From the NCBI GenBank assembly GCA_903871875.1, contig CAIQIR010000058.1, positions 62,001 to 126,000 on the forward strand: DNA of 64,000 nucleotides, read 5' to 3'. Positions 28,022 through 37,100 of this stretch are shown here, in pieces. The position numbers were made by a program, and so were the translations under genes. The notes under the pieces are model-generated. The model ran no database searches. It was given only the letters and a program-made list of their open reading frames with translations, and was not told the DNA's origin. Each line of letters opens with the position of its first letter. Within the stretch, counting starts at the first letter, position 1. Origin of the DNA: an uncultured Schlesneria sp. (GTDB taxonomy: Bacteria; Planctomycetota; Planctomycetia; Planctomycetales; Planctomycetaceae).

Positions 28022-29197
28022 TCACGATTTCCGGCAAAAGTCAAAATAGATGTTTGCTGCTTGATCGAGTTGAGACACTTCGATCCATTCGTCTTTCGTG
28101 TGAGCCTGAGCGATATCTCCCGGACCGAATACAACCGAGGGGACTCCGGCTCGTGAAATGCGAGACGCATGCGTTCCGTAAGGGACGCCGACGATCTGTC
28201 GTGGGCCAACATGGGCCGTAATCGTCCGCATCAACTCTTGTGCCAACGGCCCATTGGCGTCATCGCCCAGCGGGGGGCTAGCGCAGTACGGTTCATCATG
28301 GAAGACCTCGAAATCGAGTTGCCCGCGGAGGTACGCGGCGAGTTCATCGATCACTGCCAGACGGTCTTCTCCAGGAATGATGCGTCGATCGACCTCGATT
28401 GTGCAGCCGTCTGGGACGACATTCACGCTGCTTCCACCCTCGATCCGTCCGACGCTCAGCGTCGCTGGTCCACATAACGGATGCGCGGGGCGTGAACCTG
28501 GCAGCCATGCTGCGTATTTCTCCAAACACTGAACGACTCGCGCCATGCGATAAATGGCATTGATTCCTTCGCCGGGGCGAGAACTATGGCAAGCACGACC
28601 TGTCGTTCGCAATTTCCATCGGGTCGCACCACGATGGGCCACAACAATATCGAGCGATGTTGGCTCGGCCACGATCGCAACGTCTGGTCGCTGTGGACAC
28701 AGCCGATACGCGGGTGATTCCCCTTTCCAGCTGTCGGTGAGGTGGTTAATTCCGATGCTAGTAGACTCTTCATCGCAGGTCAGGGACAAGACGACGTTCG
28801 ACATTTCCGTCAGCCGCTCTGCTTTGAGTCGCGTGAAGGCCGACAACATCGCAGAAAGTCCTCCTTTGACGTCACACGCACCACGCCCATACAGGCGGCC
28901 AGACAGGACCATCGGATCGAAGGGTGCGATGGTCATTCCATCCACGGGCACCGTGTCTTGATGGGCATCCAGCAGGACAGTTCGTTTGGCTCTCGGCGAA
29001 TCGAGTCTCGCCAAGATATTCGATCGACCGGGGACGATCTCAACCTGCTCAAACGGAACATCGAGTCGCTTGAGATACTGGATCAGATAGTCAGTCACGC
29101 GCGTCTCGAAGAACTCGGGTCCAGAGACGTCTCGACCCATGGGATTTATGCTGGGGATAGCGACAAGGTCTTTCAAGAGCGTCAGTGGGTCGGTCAT
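28022..29197 (-). CDS. M20-family deacylase (ArgE/DapE/CPG2-like)
   Basis: Zinc amidohydrolase of peptidase family M20, probably an N-acyl-amino-acid deacylase in the cytoplasm. 391 residues, two-domain fold: VLLDAHQDTVPVDGM supplies the first metal ligands, GACDVKGGLSAML the bridging Asp, TCDEEST the catalytic and metal Glu pair, IVAEPT the next acidic ligand, and FGPGDIAQAHTKDEWI the C-terminal His. A dimerisation lid domain lies between. Closest in pattern to acetylornithine deacetylase or succinyl-diaminopimelate desuccinylase; the actual substrate is unclear, and planctomycetes often use other lysine routes. It follows the aldehyde dehydrogenase gene but is separated from it by a strong hairpin. 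Confidence 0.88.
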   Translation of the reverse strand: MTDPLTLLKDLVAIPSINPMGRDVSGPEFFETRVTDYLIQYLKRLDVPFEQVEIVPGRSNILARLDSPRAKRTVLLDAHQDTVPVDGMTIAPFDPMVLSGRLYGRGACDVKGGLSAMLSAFTRLKAERLTEMSNVVLSLTCDEESTSIGINHLTDSWKGESPAYRLCPQRPDVAIVAEPTSLDIVVAHRGATRWKLRTTGRACHSSRPGEGINAIYRMARVVQCLEKYAAWLPGSRPAHPLCGPATLSVGRIEGGSSVNVVPDGCTIEVDRRIIPGEDRLAVIDELAAYLRGQLDFEVFHDEPYCASPPLGDDANGPLAQELMRTITAHVGPRQIVGVPYGTHASRISRAGVPSVVFGPGDIAQAHTKDEWIEVSQLDQAANIYFDFCRKS

Positions 29198-29248
29198 GAA
29201 TAGTCTCCAATCATCGGAAAAGAGCGTCGAATGCGTCGTCGAAACGAA

Positions 29249-29280
29249 ACCGCCTCGAGAAGTGACATTCTCGAGGCGGT
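29249..29280 (-). terminator. Terminator of the aldehyde dehydrogenase gene
   Basis: A perfect 13-base stem (ACCGCCTCGAGAA / TTCTCGAGGCGGT) with a 6-base loop; on the minus strand it is followed by TTCGTTTCG. It lies 31 bases after the dehydrogenase stop and insulates the M20 gene. Confidence 0.75.
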
Positions 29281-29310
29281 GCGAGACTTCGTTTCAAAGG
29301 GCTCGCCAAA

Positions 29311-30789
29311 TTAGGACAGCGCCACCGTCACTGTTTTGGTTTCGGTATAATGTTCCAGGGCGGCTTCGCCGTTTTCGCGGCCTTGGCCCGACATCTTGAA
29401 CCCGCCGAATGGCGTTGACGTATCAACGACATGGTAGCAGTTCACCCAGACAGTGCCGGCTTTCACGTTCTTGGCGTACCAGTGCGCCTTATCAATGTTC
29501 TTCGTCCAGATCGCAGCGGCCAAGCCATAGTACGTGTTGTTGGCACGATCAATGATCTCTTCCGCGTCCTTAAACGATAGCACGCTGACGACTGGTCCAA
29601 AGATTTCATCCGTGGCAATCGCCATGTCATCTTTGACATTGTCAAAAATGGTCGGCTCAACGAAGTAGCCCTTACCATCACCGGCGCGTTTGCCGCCGCA
29701 GACCAGCTTCGCACCCTGCTTCTGACCCAGTTCGACATAGCCAAGAATCTTGTCGAGCTGTTCCTTGGAGACCTGTGGTCCCTGTTCAGTCTTTTCGTCG
29801 AGTTGATTTCCGACACGACGCTGTTTGGCTTTGGCGGCCAATTTTGACACGAATTCTTCACGGATCTTTTCTTCAACGAACAGGCGGCTGCCAGCCGTAC
29901 AACACTGTCCACCGTGGAAGTAGATCGCATGGAACGCGCCGGCCACAGCCTGATCAATGTCGCAATCGGCGAAGACAACATTGGGACTCTTGCCACCCAA
30001 TTCGAACGTCGTTCGCTTAAGTGTATCGGCCGCCCGTTTGGTGATGATCTTGGCCGTGTCGACGTGACCGGTAAACGCGATCTTGTCGATATCAGGGTGA
30101 GTCACCATCGCATCGCCAGTCGTCTCGCCCATGCCGTTCAGAAGATTGATGACACCGGGGGGGAAACCGGCTTCTTGAGCTAGTTCGCAAACTCGCAAAG
30201 CCGACAGTGGGGTTTGTTCGGCCGCCTTCATGACGATCGTGTTGCCACAGGACAGTGCCGGGCCCCACTTCCAGGCCGCCATCAGCAGCGGGAAATTCCA
30301 GGGGATAATCTGGCCCACGACGCCGACCGGCTGGCGGAGCGTGTACGACAAGAAGTTGCCACGCACGGGAACTGTCTTGCCTTCGATTTTGTCGGCCCAG
30401 CCAGCGTAGTATCGCAAGCTGTTCACCACACCAACCAAATCACCGCGTGAATCGGTGATCGTCTTACCACAATTCAACGATTCCAACCGAGCCAGTTCTT
30501 CGGAATGAGCTTCGATCAGATCGGCCAACTTGAACATCAATTTGCCGCGGTCGGCGGCATCCATTCGGCCCCAGGGACCTTTATCCAAGGCCTTTCGAGC
30601 GGCTTTCACGGCGGAGTCGACGTCTTGCTTGGTTGCATGAGCCACTTTGGCAATGGCTTCGCCCGTGGCAGGATTATATGTCTCGAACGTTCCGCCGTCC
30701 GAGGCATCACACCATTCGTTGTTGATGAAAAGCTTAGTCTTGCCCGAAAATTTGGTCGCGGTCGGCGGTGTGGTGAGACTGGCGGTCAT
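29311..30789 (-). CDS. NAD(P)-dependent aldehyde dehydrogenase
   Basis: Oxidises aldehydes to carboxylic acids. 492 residues, standard for the ALDH1/2-like family. It shows the oxyanion Asn region [14 protein letters not shown], the catalytic Glu motif [12 protein letters not shown], the nucleophile Cys in [16 protein letters not shown], and the C-terminal [16 protein letters not shown]. The sequence resembles retinal, phenylacetaldehyde and betaine-aldehyde dehydrogenases; the physiological substrate cannot be fixed. It lies downstream of the exported alpha/beta hydrolase gene (95-base gap) and ends at a strong terminator. No signal peptide is present. Confidence 0.93.
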   Translation of the reverse strand: MTASLTTPPTATKFSGKTKLFINNEWCDASDGGTFETYNPATGEAIAKVAHATKQDVDSAVKAARKALDKGPWGRMDAADRGKLMFKLADLIEAHSEELARLESLNCGKTITDSRGDLVGVVNSLRYYAGWADKIEGKTVPVRGNFLSYTLRQPVGVVGQIIPWNFPLLMAAWKWGPALSCGNTIVMKAAEQTPLSALRVCELAQEAGFPPGVINLLNGMGETTGDAMVTHPDIDKIAFTGHVDTAKIITKRAADTLKRTTFELGGKSPNVVFADCDIDQAVAGAFHAIYFHGGQCCTAGSRLFVEEKIREEFVSKLAAKAKQRRVGNQLDEKTEQGPQVSKEQLDKILGYVELGQKQGAKLVCGGKRAGDGKGYFVEPTIFDNVKDDMAIATDEIFGPVVSVLSFKDAEEIIDRANNTYYGLAAAIWTKNIDKAHWYAKNVKAGTVWVNCYHVVDTSTPFGGFKMSGQGRENGEAALEHYTETKTVTVALS

Positions 30790-30884
30790 AATGTCCTTTC
30801 TGAAGACAAATCCGAGCGGAACGGTTCAGTGAACCTTCCATTTATCGTATCCAGCTGCAGGCAACGACTCAACTCGTTACAAAA

Positions 30885-31787
30885 TCAGGGAACAAGTTTC
30901 TGGTCCGCCAGCCATGCCAGCGATTGCTCTTGCCAGGCGTCCCACATCGGACCCTGATATCCGTTCAGGCCATGTCCTCCTGAAGGAAGTTCCAGCAGAT
31001 GGCTGGGCACCTTGTGAGCTTGAAGGGCATTGTAAAGCATCTGACTGTTTTCAATGACGACCGCTTCGTCATCTTTGGCATGGGCAAGAAAGGCGGGAGG
31101 TGTTTTTTCGGTGACTTGTTTCTCGTTTGAAAACAAATCGACCAACGCAACGGATGGATTCTCGCCCAGAAGGTTAGTCTTCGAGCCCTGATGCGTTTTG
31201 TCACCCATTGTGATGACAGGGTAGACCAGAATCGCGAAATCAGGACGACAACTGACTTGATCGACAACTTCCAATGCCGTCGCGTTCCCGTTGTCGAAGT
31301 GCGTGGCCGCTGTTGATGCCAGGTGCCCTCCAGCGGAAAATCCCATGATACCAATCCGTGATGGATTGATGTCCCATTGTTTGGCGTTGGCTCGTACGGT
31401 GCGGATTGCGCGTTGGGTGTCCAATAGTGGTACCCACGTTCGTCCGGCCGGCAGTCGGTATTCCAGGACGACGCCTGCGATCCCATGACTATTCAGCCAT
31501 TTTGCGATTCCGTGTCCTTCGGGTTCCTTGGCGAGGCCTCCGTATCCGCCGCCGGGGCAAATGACGATGGCCGTGCCATTTGGCTTCGTCGCACGGTAGA
31601 CGGTGATCCAGGTCTCGGTTTCTTCAAACGCACCATCGCCCAGCGGTGCATGTGCATTCCAAAGTGCCAAAGTTTGGCCGGTTGTTGGTTCGTCATGGCC
31701 AAGTGCGATGGCACGATTGGCACAGAAAAAAACTACCAATCCCCAGATCAAGCCTTTTGGTCGAACGATCGTCATCTCCAGCCTCAT
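30885..31787 (-). CDS. Exported alpha/beta hydrolase (esterase, BD-FAE-like)
   Basis: 300 residues. A signal peptide (about 1-30: GLIWGLVVFFCANRAIALG) is followed by the fold start ATKPNGTAIVICPGGGYGGL with the oxyanion-hole HGG-like GGG motif. The nucleophile elbow is GFSAGGHLAS, the acid AHAKDDEAVV and the histidine PSGGHGLNGY: a full Ser-Asp-His triad. Planctomycetes encode many such secreted acyl or acetylxylan esterases that deacetylate plant or algal polysaccharides; that role is inference. It lies 35 bases downstream of the DUF1501 gene on the same strand, suggesting one transcript. An alternative start is the second Met, four codons in. Confidence 0.88.
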   Translation of the reverse strand: MRLEMTIVRPKGLIWGLVVFFCANRAIALGHDEPTTGQTLALWNAHAPLGDGAFEETETWITVYRATKPNGTAIVICPGGGYGGLAKEPEGHGIAKWLNSHGIAGVVLEYRLPAGRTWVPLLDTQRAIRTVRANAKQWDINPSRIGIMGFSAGGHLASTAATHFDNGNATALEVVDQVSCRPDFAILVYPVITMGDKTHQGSKTNLLGENPSVALVDLFSNEKQVTEKTPPAFLAHAKDDEAVVIENSQMLYNALQAHKVPSHLLELPSGGHGLNGYQGPMWDAWQEQSLAWLADQKLVP

Positions 31788-31822
31788 TCCCTGTTTACTT
31801 AGAACTAATTGCCAGGAAAGCG

Positions 31823-33253
31823 TTAGGACAGAACTTCGTGCACGACATGCCCGTGTACATCAGTCAACCGACGGTTCGCTCCGTTGTGGCGGACCGTCAG
31901 TCGTTCGTGATCGATTCCCAGCAGGTGTAAAACTGTGGCGTGAAAATCATAAGTCGTGGTGACGTCGCGTGCGGCCCGCCAGGACCATGGGTCGCTCTCA
32001 CCATAAGCGACACCTGGTTTAACCCCCGCGCCGGCCATCCAGCCGACAAACGTTCCTCCGTTGTGATCTCGCCCCTCGCTTCCTTGTGAGAAAGGCATTC
32101 GGCCGAATTCTGTGTTCCAAAGCACCAGCGTGTCTTCGAGCAATCCGCGCTGGGCCAGATCGCTGAGCAGGGCCGCAATTGGTCGATCAGTCGAAAGACA
32201 CATGGGAGGAAGTTCTTTGACGATACTGGTGTGATTGTCCCAATTCTTTGAGGCTCCTCCCGCTCCGCTCCAAACTTGGACAAAACGAACCCCACGCTCG
32301 ATCAAGCGTCTGGCAAGCAAACAGCGTTTGCCGAATTCTTCTGTGGGCTTTTCATTCAATCCATAAGCCGTTTGCGTCGCTTCGGACTCACTGCCGAGGT
32401 CGAAGGCTTCGGGGGCGCTCAACTGCATCTTCGCGGCCAGCTCATACGCGCGGATGCGCGCTTCCAGTCGGGAATCTCCCTCGTTGGATTCCAGGTGGTT
32501 CCGGTTCATTTTTTGGAGCAGCGATCGACCGTCGCGATCCGCTTCTGGAGTAATGAACTGTGCCGACTTCGGTCTCTGAAGGTCGGCAATGGGCTCCGAC
32601 GACGTGGTGTTTAGAATTGTTCCCTGGTGCGTGGCGGAAAGGAATCCAGGCGAGAAATCGCCCTTCTGGTTGTAGGGCAATCCGCGAGTATCCGGCAGCA
32701 CGACGAACGTGGGCAGGTTGTCGGTTAAACTGCCCAGACCATAACTGATCCACGCTCCCAGGCACGGAAAGCCCGGCAGCAGAAAACCCGTATTCATCAG
32801 GTAACTGCCCGGGCCATGAACGTTCGTCTTGGACTGCATTGCCATGCAGAATGCCAGTCGATCGACATGCATTGCGAGGTGAGGGAGTTGGTCACTGACC
32901 CAGCGACCGCATTCACCATGCTGATGAAAATCAAAGGGCGGTTTGAGAATATTTCCGGGAGCACTCGTCGCGGCTTCGACATGCATCCCCTGCCCTGGAT
33001 CGAATTTCTCGCCCGCCTTTTGGAAGAGGACAGGCTTGTAGTCGAACAGGTCCATTTGACTGGCGCCGCCATTCATGAACAGCTGAATAACGCGGCGTAC
33101 TTTCGCACGATGATGCATCCCGCCATGGAATTCGGCACGCGGTTCGTCGGCCAAGAGCGATGTGCGTCCCAGCAGCTCTGTCAGCGCGACGGCTCCCAAG
33201 CCGCCAACCGCCGAGTTCAGGACGTCACGTCGTGAGAGAGAGTCAAGATTCAT
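31823..33253 (-). CDS. DUF1501 protein with Tat signal
   Basis: 476 residues. The twin-arginine signal SRRDVLNSAVGGLGAVAL (residues 7-24) is followed by the DUF1501 fold, a sulfatase/alkaline-phosphatase-like domain. Signature pieces are VIQLFMNGGASQMDLFDYKP, HVDRLAFCMAMQSKTNVHGP, GVRFVQVWSGAGG, LVLWNTEFGRMPFSQG and GRDHNGGTFVGWMAGAG. DUF1501 genes usually sit beside a DUF1549/DUF1553 gene encoding a secreted cytochrome-like partner; this copy lacks it and instead precedes an esterase gene. The substrate is unknown, and sulfated polysaccharides are often proposed. The start ATG at 33253 is 121 bases from the divergent mutarotase gene. Confidence 0.92.
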   Translation of the reverse strand: MNLDSLSRRDVLNSAVGGLGAVALTELLGRTSLLADEPRAEFHGGMHHRAKVRRVIQLFMNGGASQMDLFDYKPVLFQKAGEKFDPGQGMHVEAATSAPGNILKPPFDFHQHGECGRWVSDQLPHLAMHVDRLAFCMAMQSKTNVHGPGSYLMNTGFLLPGFPCLGAWISYGLGSLTDNLPTFVVLPDTRGLPYNQKGDFSPGFLSATHQGTILNTTSSEPIADLQRPKSAQFITPEADRDGRSLLQKMNRNHLESNEGDSRLEARIRAYELAAKMQLSAPEAFDLGSESEATQTAYGLNEKPTEEFGKRCLLARRLIERGVRFVQVWSGAGGASKNWDNHTSIVKELPPMCLSTDRPIAALLSDLAQRGLLEDTLVLWNTEFGRMPFSQGSEGRDHNGGTFVGWMAGAGVKPGVAYGESDPWSWRAARDVTTTYDFHATVLHLLGIDHERLTVRHNGANRRLTDVHGHVVHEVLS

Positions 33254-33374
33254 GGTGTTGATTCCTGTGAATCACAAATGCTCGAGCGATGACTCGTGAT
33301 TCTCGCTCGTGGTTCGTTAGAATCGTTTTGCCGATCGATCTAATATCCTAACTTTATTCTGACGAAGTCATACC

Positions 33375-33806
33375 ATGCTTAAGATTATTCCGTCCGTGAT
33401 TTCTCCAGAGTTGATGTCGGTCCTGATGCGAATGGGCCACGGAGACGAACTGGTTCTTGCCGACGGGAACTTTCCTGCCGAGAGCTGTGCGCAGCGAATC
33501 GTACGTGCAGATGGGCACGGTGTCGTCGAGCTTCTCAATGCAATTATGATGTTTTTTCCTCTCGACTCGTTCGTCGATCACCCGGCGAGCGTCATGCAGC
33601 CGGTCGACGAACTGGCATCCGATCCGCCGATTTGGACAGAGTATCGTCGAGTTTTGACCGCTCACGAGGGTCATGACGTGGAATTGCGACCGATCGAACG
33701 ATTCCGCTTTTACGATTTCGCCAAGTCCGCCTATGCCGTCGTTGCGACCGGCGAAACGGCCGCCTATGCGAACCTGATCCTGAAAAAGGGTGTGGTGGTG
33801 GGATGA
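33375..33806 (+). CDS. RbsD/FucU-family sugar mutarotase
   Basis: Interconverts pyranose and furanose anomers of ribose or fucose so that kinases and isomerases get the right form. 143 residues, standard. MLKIIPSVISPELMSVLMRM begins the fold, MGHGDELVLADGNFPA carries the catalytic His-Asp, and FYDFAKSAYAVVATGETAAY near the end is the FucU-type C-terminal motif with active-site Tyr. The longer C-terminal part and the ANLILKKGVV ending favour the FucU (L-fucose mutarotase) branch over RbsD. It stands alone; no fucose catabolism genes are adjacent. Confidence 0.92.
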   Translation: MLKIIPSVISPELMSVLMRMGHGDELVLADGNFPAESCAQRIVRADGHGVVELLNAIMMFFPLDSFVDHPASVMQPVDELASDPPIWTEYRRVLTAHEGHDVELRPIERFRFYDFAKSAYAVVATGETAAYANLILKKGVVVG

Positions 33807-34173
33807 ACCTATTCTAGCGGGAAGGTTCAGATTGGGCAGGATTTTGGTAGCCAGAAAATATGCGAAGGCAGTTTCTGCCGAACGCGATCTATAACTCTGA
33901 ATTCCGCAACTTTTGGGCGGCGATCTGATTTGGCGAACTGGAATTAGTGAGATCGCTTAACTCCTTATTTTAATTGGATGTTGCGTCGAGTCTTTTCTCT
34001 CTTTGCGTCTCGGCGCTATCGCGAAACTTCGCGTTGATCTGCCGCGGAACCTCACATAGAACCCGCCACTGTAGACATTCGGTCATGGGGCTGCGGCTGA
34101 CGTTGCCTCATCATCAGCCGAGTCGGTCGAAGTCCGACGTTTCCTGTGCATTCCACAAGGAGAGAGTGCGAAA
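33807..34173. other. Leader region of the autotransporter gene
   Basis: 367 bases. A small hairpin (GAACCT 33805-33810 with AGGTTC 33823-33828) overlaps the mutarotase stop. The interval is fairly AT-rich around 33960-34010, where a promoter could lie, but no clear -35/-10 pair stands out. AAGGAG at 34157-34162 is a strong ribosome site 11 bases before the GTG start. Confidence 0.5.
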
Positions 34174-37100
34174 GTGAATCGCTTGAATTCCACAATTGAC
34201 AGTGACATTTCCTTTGGGCTCACTTTGGCGTTCGAACGGGGCGTCTCTTGTTGGCACCAGCAGTTACCGCGGCGAGCGTCGATGGCGGCCCTCGCCATCC
34301 TTCTGACATTGGCCGCGACCACATCGGCCAGCGCGCAGACGATCGATGTCGGCACTTCATCTGGTTATGTCAATGCCATTCAGACGATCAACAGCAACCC
34401 TGCGAATACCTACACGCTGAATTTCATCGGCGGATTCACGATGAACCAGCAGGTAGCGAACATCGCGAGCACATCCAGTGTGACCCTCACAGGAAACTTG
34501 AATACGATTAACGGCGCGGGGCTCTATCAGCCGCTCATCATAAATAGCGGCACTGTCACTCTGGAGAATCTGAGTATCACCAATACGGGGGCGCCCATCA
34601 AGATCAATGGAGGGACCTTGGTTGACACCTCCGGCAATATTCAGGGACTTGTCACGAACAACGCCGACGTGGTGTTCGCGGAAAGCACGAGCGTTACCTA
34701 TACCGGCAACATGTCTGGAACGGGACAGGTTGAGATCAATTCAGGCCAGGTCACGTTTTCGGGTCTCAATTCCTACTCCGGAGGCACGACGGTCGATTCG
34801 GGGAGTATGCTGGTCGGAACGACCAGTAGTCTGCAAGGAACGTTCACCAATAACGGCTCCGTGCAGTTCAATCAAAATACCAGTGGTACATACGCAGGCG
34901 CCATGTCGGGCACCGGTGCGGTCGAGATCAGCGGCACAGGCCCGGTAACTTTCTCGGGCCTGAACGGTTACTCTGGCGGAACAACGGTTGACAGCGGCAG
35001 TACGCTGATTGGCACGACCAACAGCCTGCAAGGAGCATTCGTTAACAACGGGATGCTGCATTTCAACCAAAGTACGAGTGGTTCCTATGCGGGGGCCATC
35101 TCGGGATTCGGCGGGGTCGAAATTAGCGGGATCGGACCGGTCACGTTCTCAGGTTCAAACACTTACGGGGGAGGGACGACGGTCGATAACGGTAGCGAGC
35201 TGATTGGTACGACCGACAGCCTGCAAGGGACTTTGACCAACAATGGTGCCGTACAGTTTAATCAGACGACCAGCGGCACCTATTCGGGAAATATGTCTGG
35301 ATTGGGTAGTGTCGAGATCAGCGGTATTGGGTCGGTGACATTCTCGGGTAGCAACAGCTACTCTGGCGGCACCAGCGTTGACAGTGGCAGCACTCTGATT
35401 GGTACGACAGATAGTCTGCAAGGCACATTCTCCGATAGTGGAACCGTGCGGTTCAATCAGTCGACGAGTGGCACCTACTCGGGCGTTATCTCTGGAACGG
35501 GTGGCGTCGAGATCAGTGGCGTTGGCCCGGTGACATTCACGGGGCTGAATAACTATTCAGGCGGAACCACCGTCGATCTGGCCAGTACGCTGATTGGTGC
35601 AACCGATAGCCTGCAAGGGGCGTTTACGAACAATGGCACTGTCCAGTTCAATCAAAGCACGAGCGGCACTTATGCCGGTGCCATGACGGGGACCGGCAGC
35701 GTGGAGATCAGTGGCACGGGGCCAATCACGTTCTCGGGTTTGAACAGTTATTCGGGGGGGACGACGGTCGATAACGGCAGCACATTGATTGGTACAACCG
35801 ACAGCCTGCAGAGAGCGTTCACCAATAATGGAGCTGTCCAGTTCACTCAGACGACAGCTGGTGCTTACGCCGGCAACATGTCTGGAGCGGGAAGTGTCGA
35901 AATTAGTGGCGTTGGGCCGATCACGTTTTCCGGTGCCAACAGCTACACCGGTGGGACAACAATTGACCTCGGAAGCTCGTTGATTGGCACGACGAATAGT
36001 CTGCAGGGAGCAATCACGAATTACGGAGCGATCCAATTCGATCAATCGACCGTCGGAACTTACGCCGGCAATTTGTCGGGAACTGGCAGCGTCGAAATTA
36101 GTGGTCTGGGAACCGTGAACTTTTCCGGTACCAACAGCTATACGGGAGGAACTACGGTCGACGGCGGCAGCATGCTGATTGGTACGACCAACAGCCTGCA
36201 AGGTGATTTGGTCAACAACGGAGCCGTCGAATTTCTGCAGAATACCAACGGTACCTTTGCGGGCAACATTTCAGGGACCGGAAGCGTCGAAGATGTGACG
36301 GTAGGTGTGATCACGTTCACAGGTGTGAATTCCTACACGGGTGGAACAACGGTCGACGGTGGTAGCACGATGGTTGGCACGACCAGCAGCTTGCAAGGCG
36401 ACTTCACGAATAATGGAGCCGTTCAATTTCTGCAGAACACGAGCGGTATTTACGGCGGGAATATGTCTGGAGCCGGTAGCGTCGAGATCAGCGGCACAGG
36501 ACCAATCACATTTTCGGGCACGAACAGCTATGTGGGTGGTACAACGGTGGATAGCGGCAGCACGTTGATCGGCACGACAAACAGCCTGCAGGGAGTCATC
36601 ACGAACAATGGAGCCTTGCAATTCAACCAGACGACCAGCGGTACCTACGCTGGCAATCTGTCGGGAACGGGGGGAGTTGAGATCAGTGGTATAGGCCCCA
36701 TCACTTTCTCGGGATCGAATACTTACACCGGTGGAACGACAGTCGATGTGGGCAGCTCATTAAGCGGCACGACCAGTAGTCTGCAAGGGAGCATCGTCGA
36801 TAATGGTGCCATCCAATTCAGTCAGGCGGTTGCCGGAACTTATGCGGGTAATTTGTCGGGTACTGGAACTGTCGAAATCAGTGGTTTGGGTGCAATTACG
36901 TTGTCTGGTTCCAACAGCTATTCGGGTGGGACGTTGATTGACGTCAGCAGCATCCTCACCGGCACCACCTCCAGTATCCAAGGCACGATTTTCAACGAAG
37001 GGAACCTGAAATTTAATCAGACGACAAGTGGCACCTATGCCGGCAATATGTCTGGCGTGGGGGGCGTCGAAATTAGCGGTACGGGGCCGATCACGTTTAC

